Source of the DNA: Streptomyces sp. F001 | Lineage (GTDB): Bacteria; Actinomycetota; Actinomycetes; Streptomycetales; Streptomycetaceae | Assembly: GCF_004187715.1 (NCBI RefSeq) | Contig: NZ_QZWF01000010.1 | Span: 124,001-188,000, forward strand | Length of the DNA: 64,000 bases | Direction: 5' to 3' | Shown: piece after piece, positions 42,927 through 51,421 of the stretch | Numbering within the stretch: position 1 is the first letter of the stretch | Layout of the letters: every line of letters starts with the position of its first letter | Notes under the pieces: generated by a model | What the model saw: the letters and a program-made list of their open reading frames with translations, nothing else | Told to the model about the DNA's origin: nothing | Databases searched by the model: none | Translations under genes and position numbers: made by a program

Positions 42927-44498
42927 ATGGCAGTGATGCGTCATACCCGGCGAAGACTGGCGGCCACAGCCCTCGCGACCACCGCGGCACTCGCCGCGAG
43001 CCTGGTCGCCGCCCTCCCCGCCGGTGCGGCCCCGGCAGCCGAAGGCCGTATCCAGTACGAAGGCGCGGCGAACGCCGTCGCCGACAGCTACATCGTGACC
43101 CTCAAGGCGGACCGGGCCCGCTCGGGCTCCGCCGAGGGACGCGCCCTGGCGAAGAAGTACGGCGCCACCATCGAGCGCACCTACAAGAAGGCCCTGAACG
43201 GCTACGCGATCGAGGCCTCCGAGACCGAGGCGAAACGTCTCGCCGCCGACCCGGCCGTCGCCTCCGTGGTCCAGAACCGCACCTTCACCGTCGCCGCGAC
43301 CCAGCCCAGCCCGCCCTCCTGGGGCCTGGACCGCATCGACCAGCGCAACCTCCCGCTGAACAGCTCGTACACCTACCCGGACTCCGCCGGGCAGGGCGTC
43401 ACGGCGTACGTCATCGACACCGGCGTCCGCATCACCCACAGCGACTTCGGCGGCCGTGCCTCCTACGGCTACGACGCCGTCGACAACGACAACACCGCCC
43501 AGGACGGCAACGGCCACGGCACCCACGTCGCCGGCACGGTCGCCGGAAACGCCTACGGCGTCGCCAAGAAGGCGAGGATCGTCGGCGTCCGCGTGCTGAA
43601 CAACTCCGGCTCCGGCACCACCGCCCAGGTCGTCGCCGGCATCGACTGGGTGGCCCAGAACGCGGTCAAGCCGGCCGTCGCCAACATGTCCCTCGGCGGC
43701 GGCGCCGACACCGCCCTCGACACCGCCGTACGCAATGCCATCGCCTCCGGCGTCACCTTCGCCGTCGCGGCCGGCAACGAGACCACCAACGCCTCCACCC
43801 GGTCCCCCGCCCGCGTCACCGAGGCCATCACGGTCGGCGCCACCACGTCCGGCGACGCCAAGGCGAGCTACTCCAACTACGGCACGGTCCTGGACCTGTT
43901 CGCGCCGGGCTCGTCCATCACCTCGTCCTGGCACACCAGCGACTCGGCCACCAACACCATCTCCGGTACGTCGATGGCGACCCCGCACGTCGCCGGAGCG
44001 GCGGCGCTGTACCTGGCCGGCAACCCCACGGCCACGCCCGCCCAGGTGTCCACCGCGCTGACCTCCGCGGCCACCCCCAACGTCGTCACCAGCCCCGGCA
44101 CCGGCTCACCCAACCGGCTCCTGTACGTCGGCGGCGGCACCCCGACCCCGCCCGGCCCGCGCTTCGAGAACACCGGTGACTACACGATCAGCGACAACTC
44201 CACGGTCGAGTCCCCGGTGACCGTCTCCGGCGTCTCCGGCAACGCGCCCTCCGCGCTCGCCGTCGAGGTCCACATCGTCCACACGTACATCGGCGACCTC
44301 CAGGTCCAGCTGATCGCCCCCGACGGCACCGCGTACACGCTCAAGGGGTACGGCACCGGCGGCAGTGCGGACAACATCGACACCACGTACTCCGTCAACG
44401 CCTCCTCGGAGACCGCGAACGGCACGTGGAAGCTGAGGGTCAGCGACAACGCGAACATCGACACCGGGCGGATCGACGCCTGGGCTCTCCAGTTCTGA
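42927..44498 (+). CDS. secreted S8 subtilisin-like protease with P domain
   Basis: A 523-residue exported serine protease. A signal peptide has basic MRHTRRR, a hydrophobic core and AGAAPA near residue 35. An inhibitor I9 propeptide covers about 50-115. The proteinase-K-like catalytic domain has Asp in VIDTGV, His in NGHGTHVAGT and Ser in SGTSMATPHVAG. The last 110 residues form a proprotein-convertase P domain (beta sandwich, starting near ENTGDYTI). Removal of the propeptide after secretion should activate it. ATG 42927 follows GAGGAGGA. It lies beyond the cluster terminator and is a normal chromosomal gene. A composite hairpin terminator follows. Confidence 0.92.
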   Translation: MAVMRHTRRRLAATALATTAALAASLVAALPAGAAPAAEGRIQYEGAANAVADSYIVTLKADRARSGSAEGRALAKKYGATIERTYKKALNGYAIEASETEAKRLAADPAVASVVQNRTFTVAATQPSPPSWGLDRIDQRNLPLNSSYTYPDSAGQGVTAYVIDTGVRITHSDFGGRASYGYDAVDNDNTAQDGNGHGTHVAGTVAGNAYGVAKKARIVGVRVLNNSGSGTTAQVVAGIDWVAQNAVKPAVANMSLGGGADTALDTAVRNAIASGVTFAVAAGNETTNASTRSPARVTEAITVGATTSGDAKASYSNYGTVLDLFAPGSSITSSWHTSDSATNTISGTSMATPHVAGAAALYLAGNPTATPAQVSTALTSAATPNVVTSPGTGSPNRLLYVGGGTPTPPGPRFENTGDYTISDNSTVESPVTVSGVSGNAPSALAVEVHIVHTYIGDLQVQLIAPDGTAYTLKGYGTGGSADNIDTTYSVNASSETANGTWKLRVSDNANIDTGRIDAWALQF

Positions 44499-44520
44499 CC
44501 TTCCTGACCTACCGTCACCT

Positions 44521-44572
44521 TCGTCCTCGCGGAAGGGCTTCGGGTCGGTGACCCGGCCCGCCGCGAGGACGA
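44521..44572 (+). terminator. composite hairpin terminator after protease gene
   Basis: TCGTCCTCGCGG (44521-44532) pairs perfectly with CCGCGAGGACGA (44561-44572). A second inner stem, CGGGTC-GGT-GACCCG, lies in the loop. Confidence 0.65.
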
Positions 44573-44716
44573 GGTTCGTCCGCCAGGTGTGCGAGCAGAC
44601 CGTGCTCGGCGTCCGAGCGTGCAGGGGAGCCCCGCCACGGCGCCGGCCCAGCGCTTACCATGCGCCAAGTCGTACGACTGTTCTGCATCCTCGGCCGAAC
44701 CAGGAGCCCGGTACCC

Positions 44717-45892
44717 GTGTCCATCCCTCCGCCCCCCGGGCCCCATCAACCCCAGGGCCCCCAGGGCCAGTACCCGGCTCCCCACCCGCAGGGCCCGTAC
44801 CCGCAGGGCCCGTACCCGCAGGGCCCCTACGCGCCGCCGCCGTACGGCGCCTGGGGCCCGTACCCGCCGCAGGCGCCGGTCAACGGCGTCGCCATCGCCG
44901 CCCTCGTCCTCGGCATCCTGTGCTTCCTCCCCGCCGTCGGGCTGGTGCTGGGCCTGATCGCGCTGCGTCAGATCAGGCGCAGGGGCGAGCGCGGGAAGGG
45001 CATGGCGGTCGCCGGGTCCGTGCTGTCGTCCGTCGGGCTCGCGCTGTGGGTCCTGTCGCTCTCGACGGGCTTCGTGTCCGACTTCTGGGAGAGCTTCAAG
45101 GAGAGCGCGCGGGAGAGTGCGACCGTCTCGCCGGACAAGGGTGAGTGCTTCGACGTGCCCAGCGGCTCCCTGGAGGGCATGACCTACGACGTCGACGTGG
45201 TGCCCTGCGCGGGCAGGCACGACGGCGAGGTGTTCGCCACCGTCCGGCTGCCGGGCGGCAGTTTCCCCGGCGACGACCACATCACGAGCGTCGCCGACGA
45301 CAAGTGCTATGCCCTGCGCGGCGACTACGCCATGGACACCTGGGCGCTGCCGGACAACGTCGACGTGTACTACCTCACCCCGACCCGCCAGAGCTGGAGG
45401 CTCGGCGACCGCGAGATCACCTGCATCTTCGGCAACACCGACGAGAAGGGCACCCTGACCGGCTCCCTGCGCAGCGACGCGACCACGCTCGACGCGGACC
45501 AGCTCGCCTTCCTGGAGACGGCCCGCGCCATCGACGCCGTGATGGAGAAGGAGCCCGAGGAGTACCCCGAGGAGGACCTGGCGGCGAACCGCACCTGGGC
45601 GGGCGAGGTCGGCGACGTGCTCGCCGAGCAGAGCGGCACGCTGGGTGAGCACAGCTGGCCTGCCCGGGCCGAACAGCCCCTTGCCGACCTGGTGAAGGAG
45701 CTCGGCTCCGCGCGCGGTCAGTGGGCGAAGGCGGCCGCCGCCGGTGACGCGGACACCTTCTACGTGCACTACGACGAGGGGTACGCGTTCTACGACGGGC
45801 AGGCCACCATCACCGCGCGCAAGGCTCTGGGCCTGGACACCAGCCCGCCCGAGTACGCCACTGACCCGGGCGACTCCGACGCCGACGTGTGA
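44717..45892 (+). CDS. DUF4190 membrane protein with septum-formation-like domain
   Basis: A 391-residue protein. It opens with a Pro/Gly/Gln/Tyr-rich cytoplasmic tail containing the repeat PQGPYPQGPYPQGPY. Two transmembrane helices (about 55-80 and 95-118) flank a basic loop RQIRRRGERGKG, the DUF4190 pattern. The extracellular part carries paired cysteines (KGECFDV, VVPCAGRHDGEVFA, DKCYAL, ITCIF) as in Septum_form domains. GTG 44717 is chosen because AGGAG lies ten bases upstream; an in-frame ATG at 44660 lacks one. The molecular role is unknown; such proteins are common in Streptomyces. Confidence 0.78.
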   Translation: MSIPPPPGPHQPQGPQGQYPAPHPQGPYPQGPYPQGPYAPPPYGAWGPYPPQAPVNGVAIAALVLGILCFLPAVGLVLGLIALRQIRRRGERGKGMAVAGSVLSSVGLALWVLSLSTGFVSDFWESFKESARESATVSPDKGECFDVPSGSLEGMTYDVDVVPCAGRHDGEVFATVRLPGGSFPGDDHITSVADDKCYALRGDYAMDTWALPDNVDVYYLTPTRQSWRLGDREITCIFGNTDEKGTLTGSLRSDATTLDADQLAFLETARAIDAVMEKEPEEYPEEDLAANRTWAGEVGDVLAEQSGTLGEHSWPARAEQPLADLVKELGSARGQWAKAAAAGDADTFYVHYDEGYAFYDGQATITARKALGLDTSPPEYATDPGDSDADV

Positions 45893-45903
45893 TCGCCTCC
45901 GCA

Positions 45904-45936
45904 GCGGGGAGAAAGCGGGGAGAACACGGGGAGAAA
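45904..45936. repeat. three tandem 11-bp units
   Basis: GCGGGGAGAAA, GCGGGGAGAAC and ACGGGGAGAAA follow each other just after the DUF4190 stop codon. No function is evident. Confidence 0.5.
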
Positions 45937-46061
45937 GCGCCTGGGCACAGCCCTCCCCACGCGTAAGTCATCACATCGAGTGATTCTCTGGCCTTTGCTT
46001 GCCTGGCGGAACCCAGGGTTGCCACGCTGTTGCTGTCTGTACAACCTGATGGGAGCGGCCA

Positions 46062-46814
46062 GTGACATTCGGTGAGCAGCCGGCGTACCTGCGTGTCGCG
46101 GGTGATCTCCGCAAGAAGATCGTCGACGGTCTGCTGCCACCCCACACCCGCCTGCCGTCACAGGCCAGAATCCGCGAGGAGTACGGCGTCTCGGACACGG
46201 TCGCGCTCGAGGCGCGCAAGGTCCTGATGGCCGAGGGGCTGGTCGAGGGCCGCTCCGGTTCCGGGACGTACGTGCGGGAGCGGCCCGTGCCCCGGTCCGT
46301 CGCCCGCTCCGGATTCCGCCCGGACGGCGGCGCCACCCCCTTCCGGCAGGAGCAGGCGGACGCCGCCGCGCACGGCACCTGGGAGTCCAGCAGCGAGCAG
46401 ACCGCGGCGAGCGGCGCGATCGCCGAGCGGCTCGGCATCCGGCCCGGCGACCGCGTGATGTGTACCAAGTACCTGTTCCGGGAGAGCGGCGAGCCGTTGA
46501 TGCTCTCCACCTCCTGGGAGCCGATCGCCGTCACCGGCCGCACGCCCGTGATGCTGCCCGAGGAGGGCCCCCTCGGCGGCATGGGTGTCGTCGAGCGCAT
46601 GGCGGCCATCGACGTGATCGTCGACAACGTCACCGAGGAGGTCGGCGCCCGCCCCGGCCTCGCCGAGGAACTCCTCGCCCTGGGCGGCGTCCCCGGGCAT
46701 GTCGTCCTCGTCGTCCAGCGCACCTTCTACGCCTCCGGCCGCCCCGTCGAGACGGCCGACGTGGTGATCCCGGCCGACCGCTACCGGGTCTCGTACCACC
46801 TCCCGGTGAGATAG
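46062..46814 (+). CDS. GntR/HutC-family transcriptional regulator
   Basis: A 250-residue regulator. The winged helix-turn-helix occupies residues 8-75 (YLRVAGDLRKKI, LPSQARIREEYGVSDTVALEARKVL, GSGTYV). The effector-binding UTRA domain covers about 105-240 (ASGAIAERLGI, TKYLFRESGEPLML, VVQRTFYASGRPVETADVV). GTG 46062 follows GGGAG. Just upstream, GTCTGTACAAC (about 46036-46046) resembles the half-sites bound by Streptomyces GntR proteins, so it may control itself. No transporter or catabolic operon is adjacent to reveal its ligand. Confidence 0.88.
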   Translation: MTFGEQPAYLRVAGDLRKKIVDGLLPPHTRLPSQARIREEYGVSDTVALEARKVLMAEGLVEGRSGSGTYVRERPVPRSVARSGFRPDGGATPFRQEQADAAAHGTWESSSEQTAASGAIAERLGIRPGDRVMCTKYLFRESGEPLMLSTSWEPIAVTGRTPVMLPEEGPLGGMGVVERMAAIDVIVDNVTEEVGARPGLAEELLALGGVPGHVVLVVQRTFYASGRPVETADVVIPADRYRVSYHLPVR

Positions 46815-47144
46815 CGCACATCTTTCCGACCTCTGCCCGGCAGCGCACGCCCCTGCGGCAGTTGCTCCCGGCATGCGCGCGCCGGGAGCTGGTGCGCGCG
46901 CCGTTCGATTCCGGACGTTTTCGCAGGTGGCCCCGGGCGTGCCCGCCATGCCACCGACCGGATGCGTGGATGCGTACGCACGGCGCGTTCGACGCCGTGC
47001 GCCCCCTCGCGCCTGGCTTGTTGCGTACCTCTTTGTGAAAAGCCGTATTCGCTGCGTGAAGGTTAGGCGTAGGCTCGGGCATATGCGGATTGCGGTTTCC
47101 TTAGCGGGCGGGGCGCGTGGGCCGAGGCGGAAAGGAGGGGCGCG
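46815..47144. other. intergenic region with terminator and promoter area
   Basis: No gene seen. It contains the hairpin at 46865-46888. A less GC-rich stretch (about 47020-47060) probably holds the promoter for the SPOR-domain gene, whose ribosome binding site AAAGGAGG is at about 47131-47138. Confidence 0.5.
46865..46888 (+). terminator. hairpin after GntR gene
   Basis: CTCCCGGC (46865-46872) and GCCGGGAG (46881-46888) form a perfect 8-bp stem with an 8-base loop, 50 bases after the stop codon. Confidence 0.5.
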
Positions 47145-47333
47145 ATGAACGACAGCACGGTGACTCTTCCCTGGCTCGTCATACGGCAGGACGACGGCGG
47201 CAATCGCTACCGCGTGGGCCGGTACGCGACCCGGGCCGAGGCCCAGAAGATCGCCGACAGCCTCGACAACCGCGGGCACAAGCAGCTCTACTGGGTCGAG
47301 CGCATCAGCCAGGACACCGACGACGGCACCTGA
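47145..47333 (+). CDS. small SPOR-domain-like protein
   Basis: A 62-residue protein with the compact SPOR-like pattern WLVIRQDDGGNRYRVGRYATRAEAQKIADSL (quoted in parts: WLVIRQD, YRVGRYATRAEAQKIADSL). SPOR domains bind denuded peptidoglycan glycan strands, but this one has no signal peptide or membrane helix, so it may simply share the fold. It has an excellent ribosome binding site (AAAGGAGG). Small proteins of this kind are widely conserved in Streptomyces. Confidence 0.78.
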   Translation: MNDSTVTLPWLVIRQDDGGNRYRVGRYATRAEAQKIADSLDNRGHKQLYWVERISQDTDDGT

Positions 47334-47374
47334 GCCGCGACGCCGCCCTCGGGCCCTGACGTAGGCTCCGGCGC

Positions 47375-47776
47375 ATGAAGGAACGGATCGTGGTGGTGGG
47401 GGCCGCCCTGTTCGACGGTGGCCGACTGCTCGCCGCGCGCCGCAGTGCACCCCCTGAACTGGCCGGGCGTTACGAGTTGCCCGGCGGAAAGGTCGAGCCG
47501 GGCGAAGCGCCGGATGCCGCGCTGGTGCGTGAGCTGCGGGAGGAACTCGGCATCGAGGCCGAGGCTGTTGAGCGGGTGCCGGGGGAGTGGGACCTGAAGC
47601 CGCCGTATGTTCTGCACGTGTGGACCGCCCGACTGTGCCCCGGCTCTCCCGACCCCAAGCCTCTCGAGGACCACGACGAACTGCGCTGGCTCGCGCCCGG
47701 CGAACTCTGGGACGTCGACTGGCTGGACCAGGACGTTCCGGCTGTACGTGAGGTGGCCGCCCGCCTGAGTGGCTGA
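47375..47776 (+). CDS. Nudix hydrolase (MutT-like)
   Basis: A 133-residue pyrophosphohydrolase. The Nudix box is complete: GGKVEPGEAP followed by LVRELREELGI, matching GX5EX7REUXEEXGU with the metal-binding glutamates. The size and the VVVGAALFDGGRLLAARR start resemble MutT/CTP-pyrophosphohydrolase proteins that remove oxidised or unwanted nucleotides. No clear ribosome binding site precedes ATG 47375. It lies 41 bases after the SPOR gene and could be cotranscribed with it. Confidence 0.88.
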   Translation: MKERIVVVGAALFDGGRLLAARRSAPPELAGRYELPGGKVEPGEAPDAALVRELREELGIEAEAVERVPGEWDLKPPYVLHVWTARLCPGSPDPKPLEDHDELRWLAPGELWDVDWLDQDVPAVREVAARLSG

Positions 47777-47880
47777 CTCCTTGACGCCGGTTTGTGCCAC
47801 CCCGCGTGCAGTGCCGTGCCCGTACGCCGTTCGTGCCACAGTGCGCGCCCCCCGGCGGTACTGGGTCCCACATATCGGGT

Positions 47881-48342
47881 ATGTGCCAATTAATCCCACG
47901 AAACCAGGCATGGGTGGGTTCTCTGGCCCGGGAAGTGATCGGCGTGATCGACACCGAAGGTGACCGCGCCGAGTGGACATTTCCCGCCGACCCGGGTGCC
48001 GTGCGCACCGCACGGCACAACGTCCGCCGCCAGTTGCACGGCTGGGGTCTCGACAGCGTCGGTGACCTCACGGCCCTGCTGGTCAGCGAACTCGTGACCA
48101 ACGCCCTGCGGCACGCCACCGGCCCCATCGGCGTCCGCCTGGTACGCCCCCCGGACCTGCCCGACGTGCTGCTGGTGGAGGTCTCCGACCCGTTGCCCGA
48201 CCCGCCCCGCGAACGGGCCGCCCGGCCCGAGGACGAGCACGGGCGCGGCCTGCAACTGGTGGCCTCCTCCTCGCGCCGCTGGGGCACCCGGCCCGGGGAG
48301 TCCGGCAAGACGGTGTGGTTCGAGCTCGCCGTACCGACCTGA
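47881..48342 (+). CDS. RsbW-like ATP-binding protein (anti-sigma kinase type)
   Basis: A 153-residue GHKL-fold protein. The N box is ELVTNALRHA, the G1 box VEVSDPLPD, and the G2 box EHGRGLQLV; the end GKTVWFEL is typical of Streptomyces HATPase_c_2 proteins. Relatives act as anti-sigma-factor kinases of the RsbW/SpoIIAB type. It lies directly before a SpoIIE-type phosphatase that carries a similar kinase domain, so the two may share one signalling circuit. ATG 47881 is chosen because upstream residues are poorly protein-like; no strong ribosome binding site is visible. Confidence 0.78.
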   Translation: MCQLIPRNQAWVGSLAREVIGVIDTEGDRAEWTFPADPGAVRTARHNVRRQLHGWGLDSVGDLTALLVSELVTNALRHATGPIGVRLVRPPDLPDVLLVEVSDPLPDPPRERAARPEDEHGRGLQLVASSSRRWGTRPGESGKTVWFELAVPT

Positions 48343-48550
48343 ATCCGGACCGGACTTGCCGGAAGGCGTGATTCGAGGGCGTGTCCCCTGGTTAGAAGAG
48401 TGGAAGTGTTCTCGCAGGACGGTCCGAAAACCAACTGGACCGTTCTGTGATCGTGAACACCGTGTTGTGCGGCACCGTAGTGCTGGATACTGCGGGCAGC
48501 CGCCCCCGGTGACCGGTGCCGGGCGCGGTGAGCTGGAGGGGACGGTTCGC

Positions 48551-51154
48551 GTGAGCGAGATACCAGCGAAGGCCACGGAGTCCGAGGACCCGTCGGACGG
48601 CGCGAGGACGGAGGCCGCGGGTGCCTCCGGTGAGGTGCGGCCCGGCGACCCCATGTGGCAGAGCAGTCCGCCCGGCTCGATGTACGACTACATCAAGGTC
48701 GCGTCCTTCTCCATCGGCCCCGACGGGCTCGTCGACCAGTGGAGCCTGCGCGCCGAGCACCTCTTCGGCATCCCGGCGGAGCGGGCCGTCGGCATGGACC
48801 CCATCGCGGCCTTCATCGACCCCGATCTGCTGGAGCAGGGCCACCGGAAGATGGCCGAGATTCTCGACGGGCGGGAGTGGACCGGCGTGGTCCCCTTCCG
48901 GCTGCCGGAGACGGCGGACGGCGGCGGGGGCGAGGGTCTCGCCGAGGTCTATGTGATGCCGACGCGCACCGAGGACGGCGAGAAGGCGGCCGTCTGCATA
49001 GTCGTCGACGTCCGGGTGCTGCGGCGCATCGAGACGGATCTCGCCGCCTCACAGGCCATTTTCGGTCAATCACCGTTCGGGTTCCTGCTGATCGACGCCG
49101 AACTGCGGGTGCGGCGCGCCAACCAGCGGTTCGCCTCGATCTTCGGCGGCACACCCGACGACCACCGCGGCAAGGGCGTCCACGACTATCTGCTGCGTGG
49201 CGAGGCCGAGCGGGTCGCCGCGACGCTGCGCCGGGTCCTGGAGACCGGCGACAGCATCACGGACATGCACGTCACGGGCTTCGTGCCCGGTTCCGAGGAC
49301 CGCCGTCACTGGTCGGTCAACCTCTACCGCGTGCACAGCGGAAGCGGGCGCCCCATCGGGATCGCCTGGCTCGGAACCGACATCACCGCCCGCCGCGCCG
49401 CCGCCCGCGAAGCAGCCGCCGCCCGGCGCAATCTCGCCCTTCTGAACGAGGCCGGCGCCCGCATCGGCAACTCCCTCGACCTGGAGACCACCGCCCGCGA
49501 ACTCCTCGACGTCGTCGTCCCCGGCTTCTGCGACCTGGCCACCGTCGACCTCTACCAGGGCCTCCTGGCCGGCGACGAGACTCCGCCCGGCCTCGCCGAC
49601 GGCAGCGCCGAACTGCGCCGCGTCGCCTTCGCCAGCGCCGTCTCCGACATCCCCTTCGCGGGCACCGGCACGCCGGTCAAGGTCGGCGCGGTCCACCACT
49701 ACCCCTTCAACTCGCCCTGCGCGGACGCCCTGCGCACCGCTCGCCCGCAGACCGTCCCCGCCGAGGAGGGCGGCCTCGTCCAGTCCACCCTCGCGGTGCC
49801 GATGGTCGCCCACGACACCGTCGTCGGGCTCGCCCAGTTCTCCCGTACGAAGGGCAGCGAGCCGTTCGGCGACCGGGACCGCGCCCTCGCGGTCGAGCTG
49901 GCCGCGCGGGCCGCCGTCTGTATCGACAACGCCCGCCTCTACCGGCGCGAGCACGAACGCGCGTTGATACTGCAACGGTCCCTGCTCCCGCCCGGCGACC
50001 CGGTCGCCTCCGGCCTGGACATCGCCTGCCGTTACCTTCCCGGGAACGCCTCCACCGGCCGCCCCAGCGAGGTCGGCGGCGACTGGTTCGACGTCATCGA
50101 ACTGCCCGGCCACCGCACGGCGTTGGTCGTCGGCGACGTCATGGGCCGCGGTCTGCGCGCCGCCGTCGCGATGGGCGAACTCCGCACGGCGGTACGGACG
50201 CTGGCCCAGCTCGATCTCGAACCGGCCGAAGTCCTCTCCCAGTTGGACGAGATCGCCCGCGGCCTCGGCACCCCCGGAGGCATCCAGCAGGCCACCCGCG
50301 CCGCCCGCCGCCCCCGCGAGGCGGACCTGTCCGAGGTGTATCTCGCGACCTGCGTGTACGCGGTCTACGACTCCGTCACCCGGCGCTGCACCTTCGCCAA
50401 CGCGGGCCATCTGCCGCCGGTCCTGGTCGAGCCCGGCGAGCCGGCCCTGATGCTGGACGTGCCGCCCGGCATGCCGCTCGGTGTCGGCGGGGAACCCTTC
50501 GAGGAGGTCGAGGTCGAACTCCCCGAAGGTGCACTGTTGGCGCTCTACACGGATGGACTGGTCGAATCCCGCGACCACCCCCTCGACGAGGGCCTGCAGG
50601 CCTTCGTGGGCGCGCTGACCGACCCGTCCCGCCCGCTGGAGGACGTCTGCGACCACGTCCTCAACACCCTCGACAGCCACCACGGCGAGGACGACATCGC
50701 CCTGCTCATGGCCCGCGTCCAGGGCCTGCCCGCCGAGTCCGTCGGCGACTGGACGCTGCCGCGCGAGCCGCGCAGCGTGGGCCGCGCCCGCGAGTACGCG
50801 CGCGGCCAGCTGCTCAGCTGGGACCTGGAGCCGCTGGTCGACACAACGGAGCTGCTGGTCAGCGAGCTGGTGACGAACGCCCTGCGGTACGGCGAGGGCG
50901 AGATCCGGCTGAGACTCCTGCTGGACCGCACCCTGGTCTGCGAGGTCTGGGACTCCGGCCTCGTCCAGCCCCGTCGCCGCCGCGCCCGCGACACCGACGA
51001 GGGCGGCCGCGGCCTCCAGCTCGTCGGCCTGCTCTCGGCCGCGTGGGGCTCCCGCCGCACACATCGCGGCAAGACGGTGTGGTTCGAACTCCCGCTGCCG
51101 GACGGCGAGAACGGCGTGGCGGATCCGGCGGAGGCCCTGCTGAGCCTGTTCTGA
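48551..51154 (+). CDS. SpoIIE-family phosphatase with PAS, GAF and anti-sigma kinase domains
   Basis: An 867-residue cytoplasmic signalling protein. Order: PAS (about 45-155; FSIGPDGLVDQWSLRAEHLFG), second PAS (about 165-280; FGFLLIDAELRVRRAN), GAF (about 300-460), PP2C/SpoIIE phosphatase (about 480-715), and a C-terminal RsbW-like HATPase domain (about 740-855; ELVTNALRYGEG, GGRGLQLVGLLS). The phosphatase metal-binding aspartates are present in GGDWFDV, VVGDVMGRG, YTDGLVE and GEDDIAL. Combining phosphatase and kinase lets one protein both release and trap an anti-anti-sigma factor in response to small-molecule or redox signals. GTG 48551 follows GGAGGGG. The adjacent RsbW-like gene is a likely partner. 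Confidence 0.88.
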   Translation: MSEIPAKATESEDPSDGARTEAAGASGEVRPGDPMWQSSPPGSMYDYIKVASFSIGPDGLVDQWSLRAEHLFGIPAERAVGMDPIAAFIDPDLLEQGHRKMAEILDGREWTGVVPFRLPETADGGGGEGLAEVYVMPTRTEDGEKAAVCIVVDVRVLRRIETDLAASQAIFGQSPFGFLLIDAELRVRRANQRFASIFGGTPDDHRGKGVHDYLLRGEAERVAATLRRVLETGDSITDMHVTGFVPGSEDRRHWSVNLYRVHSGSGRPIGIAWLGTDITARRAAAREAAAARRNLALLNEAGARIGNSLDLETTARELLDVVVPGFCDLATVDLYQGLLAGDETPPGLADGSAELRRVAFASAVSDIPFAGTGTPVKVGAVHHYPFNSPCADALRTARPQTVPAEEGGLVQSTLAVPMVAHDTVVGLAQFSRTKGSEPFGDRDRALAVELAARAAVCIDNARLYRREHERALILQRSLLPPGDPVASGLDIACRYLPGNASTGRPSEVGGDWFDVIELPGHRTALVVGDVMGRGLRAAVAMGELRTAVRTLAQLDLEPAEVLSQLDEIARGLGTPGGIQQATRAARRPREADLSEVYLATCVYAVYDSVTRRCTFANAGHLPPVLVEPGEPALMLDVPPGMPLGVGGEPFEEVEVELPEGALLALYTDGLVESRDHPLDEGLQAFVGALTDPSRPLEDVCDHVLNTLDSHHGEDDIALLMARVQGLPAESVGDWTLPREPRSVGRAREYARGQLLSWDLEPLVDTTELLVSELVTNALRYGEGEIRLRLLLDRTLVCEVWDSGLVQPRRRRARDTDEGGRGLQLVGLLSAAWGSRRTHRGKTVWFELPLPDGENGVADPAEALLSLF

Positions 51155-51241
51155 GCGCCGGAACGGCCGCATCGTGCCGACGTGGCTGCGGGCAGTCGTG
51201 CCTCCCCCAGTGCCTTAAGGGCCTGGGGGACCCCCAGGGCG

Positions 51242-51318
51242 ATGGGGGTCCCCCCGCTCATGGGGGTCCCCCCGCTCGAGCGAAGCCGAGAGTGGGGGAG
51301 AAGCCGAGAGTGGGGGAG
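51242..51318. repeat. Streptomyces intergenic hairpin element with two 18-bp tandem duplications
   Basis: ATGGGGGTCCCCCCGCTC is repeated in tandem (51242-51259, 51260-51277), and AAGCCGAGAGTGGGGGAG is repeated in tandem (51283-51300, 51301-51318). The two halves are partial reverse complements (CCCCCCGCTC against GAGTGGGGG) and fold into a long G/C stem. This element family is common between genes in Streptomyces genomes and may end transcription from both sides. The doubling of each arm is unusual. Confidence 0.7.
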
Positions 51319-51421
51319 GGTGGGCGCAGCGGCACCCCTCCAGGGTGCGGCCGCGACGAGTCCGGAGGCTTGGCGCCGGCCACAACAGGGCGCGCGACCG
51401 CGGCCGCCAGAGCGCCAGGGC

